Shown here: piece after piece, positions 1-3,707 of the stretch | Position numbering within the stretch: the stretch's first letter is position 1 | Layout of the letters: every line of letters begins with the position of its first letter | Assembly (NCBI GenBank): GCA_016867055.1 | Contig: VGKN01000049.1 | Location: forward strand, 1-8,421 | Direction: 5' to 3' | DNA: 8,421 nt | From: Candidatus Omnitrophota bacterium | Lineage (GTDB): Bacteria; Omnitrophota; Koll11; VGKN01 | Program-made: the position numbers and the translations under genes | Notes under the pieces: generated by a model | Databases searched by the model: none | The model's input: the letters and a program-made list of their open reading frames with translations, nothing else | Told to the model about the DNA's origin: nothing

Positions 1-32
1 CAAGTCTGCGTCCCCAGACGCTGTACATATTA

Positions 33-214
33 TTATGAATATTTATTTTTAAAAAAGGTTCGGGATTTAGAATATCTCGACCCCAAATCTTCGCCTTGCG
101 TTTCGGCGAACGTTTTGAATTCAGAACTGTAAGAAACTAAAAGGGTTTTATTGAACAGCTTCAGGTTCGATGCAGCCTGACGCAAAAAATCACGCAGGGC
201 TTCGAAATTTGCCT
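33..214 (-). pseudogene. 3' fragment of a second serine recombinase gene (inverted copy)
   Basis: Read on the minus strand, bases 214-81 match the 3' end of the recombinase gene at 1978-2111 over 134 bp without gaps. I count 16 mismatches (about 88% identity), and the first 52 bases are identical. The frame stays open: it encodes ANFEALRDFLRQAASN and onward, about 45 codons shared with the main gene. After the common TTTGGGG it gives a different tail (GSRYSKSRTFFKNKYS) and stops with TAA at 35-33. Two neighbouring differences are synonymous (Leu and Lys codons), so this looks like the end of a related, once-functional recombinase rather than a random fragment. No catalytic domain, start codon or RBS is present upstream (bases 215 onward), so it cannot make a recombinase alone. 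It may be a remnant of an earlier element or an alternative 3' cassette. Confidence 0.85.
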
Positions 215-219
215 ATAAA

Positions 220-251
220 AATTTTTGGGATTTATCGAGATCCCAAAAATT
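220..251. repeat. 12-bp perfect inverted repeat (hairpin)
   Basis: AATTTTTGGGAT (220-231) is perfectly complementary to ATCCCAAAAATT (240-251) around an 8-base loop. It lies just outside the inner end of the recombinase 3' fragment. A-rich and T-rich flanks would let it act as a weak terminator in either direction, but nothing shows that it does. Confidence 0.7.
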
Positions 252-257
252 CTTATT

Positions 258-276
258 GTCCCGCCTGTGGCGGGAC
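258..276. repeat. GC-rich 8-bp hairpin
   Basis: GTCCCGCC (258-265) and GGCGGGAC (269-276) form a perfect stem with a TGT loop. It resembles short dispersed palindromes found between genes in many bacteria. No T-tract follows directly, so it is not called a terminator. The rest of 277-381 shows no gene and no clear signal. Confidence 0.6.
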
Positions 277-381
277 CACTTGCGATGTAAACCTTAACGC
301 TTTGCGTCAAGGATAAAGCCGTCGCCAATGAAAGTTAATACAAAGATAAATTTGTGGGGATTGAAAAAAAGAGGATAGAAG

Positions 382-600
382 TTAATCTAAAATGTCTTTA
401 AAACCGTTACTTATTAAAAATTCTCTTGCTGGCTTATATTCTTCTTCTGGGATCTGAACGTAATAATATATATCAGCACCAGCAAGACTAACATGAGGGG
501 ATGTTTGAAGTTCTAAGGGATTAAATCTATTACTTTTTAATAAAGATATTATCATACCTGCTTCGGCGCTACTCTTACATGCGTAAATTTTCTTAAGCAT
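382..600 (-). CDS. DUF2007-like small protein
   Basis: This encodes a 72-residue soluble protein starting MLKKIYACKSSAEAGMIISL. The opening beta strand, the 'SSAEAGMIISLLKSN' helix (an A-E-A-x-M-I-x-x-L-L-x-S-x pattern), a middle hydrophobic strand (ADIYYYVQIPEEEY) and a final helix (KPAREFLI) fit the ~70-residue DUF2007 fold, a ferredoxin-like domain of unknown role often named 'putative prokaryotic signal transducing protein'. I chose the ATG at 600-598 because GAGAGG lies 4-5 bases upstream of it; an in-frame ATG at 666 would add a hydrophobic 22-residue stretch without a comparable RBS. It is divergent from the recombinase with an 86-bp gap. It could be element cargo or a chromosomal gene trapped beside it. 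Family assignment is from pattern memory, not a search. Confidence 0.68.
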   Translation of the reverse strand: MLKKIYACKSSAEAGMIISLLKSNRFNPLELQTSPHVSLAGADIYYYVQIPEEEYKPAREFLISNGFKDILD

Positions 601-672
601 ACTATTCCTCTCTTGCATCAATAATGCTATCATAAGCAGAGTAATTATGCAAGTATATTTCACCAATTTTCT

Positions 673-681
673 AAGGAGGTG
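673..681 (+). promoter_or_regulatory. Strong Shine-Dalgarno of the recombinase
   Basis: AAGGAGGTG is a near-perfect anti-16S match, 5 bases before the ATG at 687. It fixes the recombinase start and predicts efficient translation once transcribed. I see no convincing -35/-10 pair for either direction in 601-672. Confidence 0.85.
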
Positions 682-686
682 TAAAG

Positions 687-2156
687 ATGAAATATTTTTT
701 GTATGCGCGCAAGTCTACGGATACAGAAGATAAACAGGTTCTCTCTATTCAGTCGCAGTTAACAGAAGTTAGAGAATACGCTAAAAAGGAAAAATTAGAG
801 ATAGCCCAAGAGTTTCAAGAAGCACGAACAGCAAAATCTCCCGGACGTCCAGTTTTTAATGAGATGATTCATAGAATTGAGAAGGGTGAGGCACAAGGCA
901 TTATTGCCTGGCATCCGGATAGACTTGCGCGCAACTCGATAGATGGCGGAAAGATTATCTACCTTATAGACACAGAAAAAATTCTTGATCTTAAGTTTCC
1001 TACTTACCGTTTTGATAACAGCGCACAAGGCAAGTTTATGCTTAATATTATTTTCGGACAGTCTAAATATTATGTTGATAATCTAAGCGAGAATACCAAG
1101 CGAGGTTTGAGAGAAAAAGTAAGACTTGGCGAATATCCTGGCTTTGCGCCCATTGGTTACCTTAACGACAGAAATAAAATAATCGTTGATGAAGCAACTG
1201 CGCCTTTAGTGAAAAAATTGTATGCCTTGTGCGCTGAGAATAAATATTCTCAAGATGAGCTGAGAAAATTGGCGACGGCTTTGGGCTTGGTGAGCAAGAG
1301 ACGTAAGACACCTTTATCGTACAGCAATGTCCATAGAATATTGACGAATCCTTTCTATCTCGGCCTCTTTGAATATAAAGGCGAGATTTTCCAAGGTAAG
1401 CATCCACCAATTATAGACAAAGATTTGTTTGATAAGGTGCAGGAAGTTTTAAAGTTTAGAAGCAGGCCATCCTTAACTAAAAAACATTATTTTGTTTTTA
1501 GAGGGTTAATAAGATGCGCTGAGTGTGGCTGCCAGATAACAGCTGAAATTCAAAAGGGTCATCGTTATTATCACTGCAGCAAAAAACGTGACCCTTGCTC
1601 GCAATCCTCTCTTTTTATTCGTGAGGAAAATCTCGCCCAACAAATCAAAGAGGCCATTTTGAAAGTTTCCTTGGATAATCAGGCTTTTTCCTACATGATG
1701 GAAGAACTAAATAGAGAAATTACTTTAGCCAACGCCGAGCGCGTCCATAATCACGTATCTGCTGAAATTAAAAATCAGGAAATTGACGAACAGCTAAAAC
1801 GCCTGCTTGATTTGTTAGTACGTGGCGTTATCAGTGAGGAAGATTATAAGCGGGAAAAAGCCCAGTTACTGGATAAGAAGTTCGATATTTCGGATGGGGG
1901 TAACCCTGACGGGGACTGGCACGAACGCTTCAAAAACTTTCTAACTCTTGCTCACCAAGCCAGTTACATCGCAGCGGAGGCAAATTTCGAAGCCCTGCGT
2001 GATTTTTTGCGTCAGGCTGCATCGAACCTAAAACTGTTCAATAAAACCCTTTTAGTTTCTTATGCTTCTGCGTTCAAAATTCTTGCCGAAACACAAAACG
2101 AAAGTTTGGGGTGGGCGACGGGGAACGATCCCGCAACCTTTAGAGCCACAGTCTAA
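687..2156 (+). CDS. Large serine recombinase (site-specific integrase)
   Basis: A 489-residue large serine recombinase, which breaks and rejoins DNA at two attachment sites through a phosphoserine intermediate. The resolvase domain spans about 3-150: catalytic Ser10 in YARKS, Arg8, the SIQSQ helix (20-24), and Arg79/Arg82 in HPDRLAR. The recombinase DNA-binding domain follows at about 154-255 (GFAPIGYLND; NPFYLGLF). A zinc ribbon has Cys277, Cys280, Cys297 and Cys304, and a coiled-coil-rich region of about 340-400 is typical of synapsis control. All expected catalytic residues are present, so it looks active. The last ~16 residues (from GWATGND to the stop) are read from the antisense of tRNA-His, so this C-terminus is supplied by the insertion site. 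The tRNA 3' end is therefore the likely attachment site. The other end of the element is not visible in the window. Confidence 0.95.
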   Translation: MKYFLYARKSTDTEDKQVLSIQSQLTEVREYAKKEKLEIAQEFQEARTAKSPGRPVFNEMIHRIEKGEAQGIIAWHPDRLARNSIDGGKIIYLIDTEKILDLKFPTYRFDNSAQGKFMLNIIFGQSKYYVDNLSENTKRGLREKVRLGEYPGFAPIGYLNDRNKIIVDEATAPLVKKLYALCAENKYSQDELRKLATALGLVSKRRKTPLSYSNVHRILTNPFYLGLFEYKGEIFQGKHPPIIDKDLFDKVQEVLKFRSRPSLTKKHYFVFRGLIRCAECGCQITAEIQKGHRYYHCSKKRDPCSQSSLFIREENLAQQIKEAILKVSLDNQAFSYMMEELNREITLANAERVHNHVSAEIKNQEIDEQLKRLLDLLVRGVISEEDYKREKAQLLDKKFDISDGGNPDGDWHERFKNFLTLAHQASYIAAEANFEALRDFLRQAASNLKLFNKTLLVSYASAFKILAETQNESLGWATGNDPATFRATV

Positions 2157-2185
2157 CGCTCTTAACCAATTGAGCTACGCCCACC
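2107..2185 (-). tRNA. tRNA-His(GUG)
   Basis: The cloverleaf is complete. The extra G-1 expected of tRNA-His (base 2185) faces C73, acceptor GTGGGCG pairs with CGCCCAC, D-stem GCTC/GAGC, anticodon stem TTAGA/TCTAA with loop CTGTGGC (anticodon GTG), T-stem GCGGG/CCCGT, and CCA is encoded (2109-2107). One oddity is the T-loop ATCGTTC, where T54 and A58 of the usual TTCRA are swapped to A54 and T58. The 3' half lies inside the recombinase reading frame, so part of this tRNA may have been delivered by the integrated element. The gene stands 945 bp from tRNA-Arg and must have its own promoter or be read through from the 2283-2795 gene. Confidence 0.9.
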
Positions 2186-2186
2186 A

Positions 2187-2201
2187 TATTGTTGCAATAT
2201 G
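2187..2201. repeat. Short hairpin just upstream of tRNA-His
   Basis: The inverted repeat ATTG..CAAT, extended to CATATTG TTG CAATATG in the surrounding bases, lies immediately 5' of the tRNA-His start on the minus strand. The sequence CAATATGT recurs at about 2268-2275. No convincing promoter could be placed in 2186-2282. Confidence 0.4.
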
Positions 2202-2282
2202 TCCTAAAAACAACTAAGTTATGGCAATACCTGAACTTGTTATACCAACCACGCATAATCAAATAAACAATATGTGCCACAG

Positions 2283-2795
2283 TTAAGTGCTCTTATCTCT
2301 CTTCCAGTAAAGGCTTAAAAGAGCAGACCATCCGCTAGGCATAAATTCCGGAGGCCTATTTAAAACTTTGCCATACTTAACGGCCATCTCAAGGAAGTAT
2401 TTTGAGTGAAAGAAAGCCTCCAGAAATATTCGGGTATTTTTGTCCCAGTTCTTATTATGCGATAGCTTCCAACACTTATCCCCTGCTCCTTTTTTCACTA
2501 TCTCTTGAAAACTTGAGCAAAATTTATATCCTTCAGGGGCAAGTTTTTTCAAAGATTCAATAATTTCCCTACTTACATATTGCAAATCATAAACTTTAAA
2601 AGAACCGTGATAGAAGCGATAGACAAAATCTTCATAAACCCAATGGGAATTTATTTTCTCCAAAAGCTTTTTTAGCTGAGAATAATTACTCTTTATATTC
2701 TGAAACAACTGATATGCAAACTTATCTTCTGATTCTCTAAAATTACGTTTGCATCCGGTAACTTGTGAGTTCCCATCACGTAAAAACAAACACAA
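2283..2795 (-). CDS. Conserved-looking protein of unknown function
   Basis: About 170 residues, soluble, with no signal peptide or membrane segment. It is rich in aromatic and charged residues in patterns that look conserved, not random: SHWVYEDFVYRFYHGSFKVY (50-69), FLEAFFHSKYFLEMAVKYGK (124-143) and PPEFMPSGWSALLSLYWKR (148-166). I recall similar unannotated bacterial proteins ending in an 'LPSGWAALLYLY'-type motif, but I cannot name a domain or activity. The first codon is uncertain. There is no early ATG; TTG at 2795 is only 2 bases after GGAG, while the TTG two codons later (2789) is 8 bases after it and fits better. Upstream lies repeat-rich DNA, so N-terminal truncation is possible. 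It occupies the insert between tRNA-His and tRNA-Arg, so horizontal arrival is plausible. Confidence 0.65.
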   Translation of the reverse strand: MCLFLRDGNSQVTGCKRNFRESEDKFAYQLFQNIKSNYSQLKKLLEKINSHWVYEDFVYRFYHGSFKVYDLQYVSREIIESLKKLAPEGYKFCSSFQEIVKKGAGDKCWKLSHNKNWDKNTRIFLEAFFHSKYFLEMAVKYGKVLNRPPEFMPSGWSALLSLYWKRDKST

Positions 2796-2826
2796 TACTC
2801 CTTTTCCTCGTATTGTCTAACGCCGT

Positions 2827-2938
2827 TTCAGTATCAAACTTTGCTTCGCTTTAAGGATGTACTTCAGTAGCTATAATCCTTCTATTCGTCGGATTATCTT
2901 ACGCTACTTCAGTATCAAACTTTGCGAAGCAAAGTTTG
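2827..2938. repeat. Direct repeats and palindrome with AAACTTTGC core
   Basis: TTCAGTATCAAACTTTGC occurs twice (2827-2844 and 2908-2925). The second copy continues into a perfect 10-bp hairpin: CAAACTTTGC (2916-2925), loop GAA, GCAAAGTTTG (2929-2938). Between them ATAATCC and GGATTAT make another short inverted repeat (about 2873-2898). This is the beginning of a gene-free stretch (2796-3130) that I read as debris of inserted DNA. Confidence 0.65.
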
Positions 2939-2963
2939 GCGCGCCTGGGGCGACTACGAACGC
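2937..2963 (-). pseudogene. Displaced tRNA-Arg 3' end with CCA (att-like remnant)
   Basis: The minus strand repeats the 3' end of the intact tRNA-Arg: 17 bases from 2955 to 2939 are identical to 3146-3130, then a one-base insertion, then seven more identical bases. Acceptor strand CAGGCGC and discriminator G are followed by CCA here (2939-2937), whereas the intact gene has CTA. Integration into a tRNA 3' end typically leaves a short duplicate of that end at the far side of the insert. The extra base in the T-loop makes it non-functional. Confidence 0.75.
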
Positions 2964-2976
2964 GTCGCTTTGCTCC

Positions 2977-3008
2977 TTAGAAGAAAACCCTGATGGTTTT
3001 TCTTCTAA
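2977..3008. repeat. 11-bp inverted repeat hairpin
   Basis: TTAGAAGAAAA (2977-2987) pairs with TTTTCTTCTAA (2998-3008), extended by CC/GG across one mismatch, around a short loop. It lies between the two tRNA-Arg 3' ends. Confidence 0.6.
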
Positions 3009-3009
3009 C

Positions 3010-3027
3010 GTCCCGAGGTTTCGGGAC
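3010..3027. repeat. GTCCCGA/TCGGGAC hairpin
   Basis: A perfect 7-bp stem with loop GGTT. The TCCCGA/TCGGGA motif recurs inside the tRNA-Arg intron (about 3397-3413) and upstream of rph (7492-7565), which suggests a dispersed palindrome family. Confidence 0.6.
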
Positions 3028-3066
3028 TGTTTTCTTTCCCTCCGCATAGATGAAGGTTGCGCCGAT

Positions 3067-3092
3067 AAGGGAAAAAGATGCCTTTTTCCCTT
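3067..3092. terminator. Possible terminator downstream of the tRNA-Arg gene
   Basis: AAGGGAAAAAG and CTTTTTCCCTT form an 11-bp perfect stem with a 4-base loop, 39 bases past the tRNA-Arg end on the minus strand. On the plus strand it is followed by TTAAAATCCC and then a T-run. Stem strength supports a terminator-like role for the tRNA transcript, but no clean U-tract follows on the minus strand, so it may be only another palindromic repeat. Confidence 0.35.
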
Positions 3093-3130
3093 AAAATCCC
3101 TTTTTTGCGTTCTCGTTGTCAAAGAAGTAG

Positions 3131-3456
3131 CGCGCCTGGGGCGACTCGAACGCCCGACCCACTGCTTAGCATACCGCACCGAATTACTCCGGCCTTTAAA
3201 GTTGCGGTCTGGACTTTCTCTTAGGCATCTCAGCCTCGCTGTGTAAAGTCTCTACACTCTCCTGAGGTCTCGGGATAGCTCGGTGTTGCCCCGAATATTT
3301 CAGGGTATCCACCGAATTAACAGCGTCCACTCCATAGGTTCATTTCCCTATGAAGGCTCCCAATTTTGGTCCCTCGCTCCCGCTCGGGATCAATTCGTCC
3401 CGAAGATTCGGGATTCATTGAAAGGCAGTTGCTCTATCCAACTGAGCTACAGGCGC
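3131..3456 (-). tRNA. tRNA-Arg(UCU) interrupted by a group I intron
   Basis: Exon 1 (3456-3422) holds acceptor GCGCCTG, D-stem GCTC/GAGC, anticodon-stem ACTGC and loop bases CTT. Exon 2 (3169-3131) holds CTAA, GCAGT, variable GGGTC, T-arm GGGCG-TTCGAGT-CGCCC, acceptor CAGGCGC and discriminator G. Joined, the loop is CTTCTAA and the anticodon is UCU. All stems pair exactly, which confirms the exon boundaries. The bases after the discriminator are CTA, so the CCA end must be added or repaired enzymatically. The gene follows tRNA-Pro by 49 bp and probably shares its promoter. The plus-strand reading frames across this region are shadows. Confidence 0.93.
3170..3421 (-). ncRNA. Group I self-splicing intron (252 nt, IC3-like)
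   Basis: The catalytic core can be folded by eye (minus strand, high to low coordinates). P2-type hairpin: CATAGG/CCTATG. P3: CGCTGT (3325-3320) with ACAGCG (3242-3237). P4: TTCGGTG (3316-3310) with CACCGAG (3285-3279). P7: GACTTT (3250-3245) with AAAGTC (3217-3212). P8: AGGC with GCCT (3236-3223). P9: ACCGCA (3208-3203) with TGCGGT (3178-3173). The S-like element is AAGAGAAAGTCC (3222-3211). The 5' exon ends in U, which can wobble with G of a GAGG guide sequence, and the intron ends in G (3170), as group I chemistry requires. It inserts between tRNA positions 34 and 35, the same place as the tRNA-Leu(UAA) introns. No homing endonuclease is encoded. P1 extension carries the TCCCGA...TCGGGA palindrome. 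Confidence 0.92.
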
Positions 3457-3465
3457 AAATCTCTC

Positions 3466-3500
3466 TGTAAACAGTCAACCGTGAACTGTTGACTGTGAAC
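3466..3500. repeat. Heptamer array, five units of TGTNNAC type
   Basis: Five consecutive 7-base units fill 35 of the 49 bases between tRNA-Arg and tRNA-Pro: TGTAAAC, AGTCAAC, CGTGAAC, TGTTGAC, TGTGAAC. The same family occurs as four units inside fumA at 8315-8342. Confidence 0.8.
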
Positions 3501-3505
3501 TATTT

Positions 3506-3584
3506 TGGTCGGGGCGAGTGGATTTGAACCACCGACCTCCTGCTCCCAAAGCAGGCGCTCTAAACCAAACTGAGCCACGCCCCG
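3506..3584 (-). tRNA. tRNA-Pro(UGG)
   Basis: Complete cloverleaf: acceptor CGGGGCG/CGCCCCG starting with the C1-G72 pair usual for bacterial tRNA-Pro, D-stem GCTC/GAGC, anticodon stem CCTGC/GCAGG with loop TTTGGGA (anticodon TGG), T-arm GGTGG-TTCAAAT-CCACT, discriminator A and encoded CCA (3508-3506). It is the first gene of the minus-strand tRNA transcript, about 44 bases from the predicted start site, with tRNA-Arg 49 bp downstream. Confidence 0.96.
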
Positions 3585-3634
3585 GAAATGGCAAAGAGCA
3601 AATGGCGTTTAGCAAATAGCACTGAGATTTTTTA

Positions 3635-3663
3635 ATTCTACCAACTTAAACTCTAAAAGTCAA
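3635..3663 (-). promoter_or_regulatory. sigma70-type promoter for the tRNA-Pro/tRNA-Arg transcript
   Basis: On the minus strand, TTGACT (3663-3658) and TAGAAT (3640-3635) are separated by exactly 17 bases. Both are one mismatch from consensus. The start of transcription would fall near 3628, leaving a leader of about 44 nt before tRNA-Pro. This is the clearest promoter in the window. Confidence 0.75.
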
Positions 3664-3694
3664 AAAAAATATCCTGTTTGATGCAAAATTGCGG

Positions 3695-3700
3695 TATAAT
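3695..3700 (+). promoter_or_regulatory. Consensus -10 box abutting the AsmA-like start codon
   Basis: TATAAT lies 7 bases before the ATG at 3708. There is no recognisable -35 at 16-18 bases and no Shine-Dalgarno before the ATG. If used, transcription would start at or next to the ATG and give a leaderless mRNA. It could also be chance in AT-rich DNA. Confidence 0.4.
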
Positions 3701-3707
3701 CTTTGCC

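Noticed and set aside
1..52. C-terminal end of a plus-strand gene entering from the left
   Set aside because: Short frames are open from the left edge, but none shows a recognisable motif, and the stretch reads on the other strand as the recombinase-copy tail.
60..85. A tRNA 3' end beside the recombinase fragment (GGTTCGGGATT...CCCCA)
   Set aside because: It ends in CCCCA, but no T-stem or acceptor pairing can be built; at most a decayed site.
601..666. 22-residue hydrophobic extension of the DUF2007-like protein
   Set aside because: The internal ATG at 600 has an RBS at proper distance and gives the usual family length.
2857..3246. Plus-strand open frame of 129 codons
   Set aside because: It runs antisense through the tRNA-Arg 3' exon, part of the intron and the palindromes, has no RBS and no family pattern.
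3283..3492. Plus-strand open frame of 69 codons
   Set aside because: It is antisense to the group I intron and tRNA-Arg 5' exon; the RNA structure explains the sequence.
3466..3500. CRISPR-like array
   Set aside because: Units are 7 bases with no spacers; it is a simple tandem repeat.
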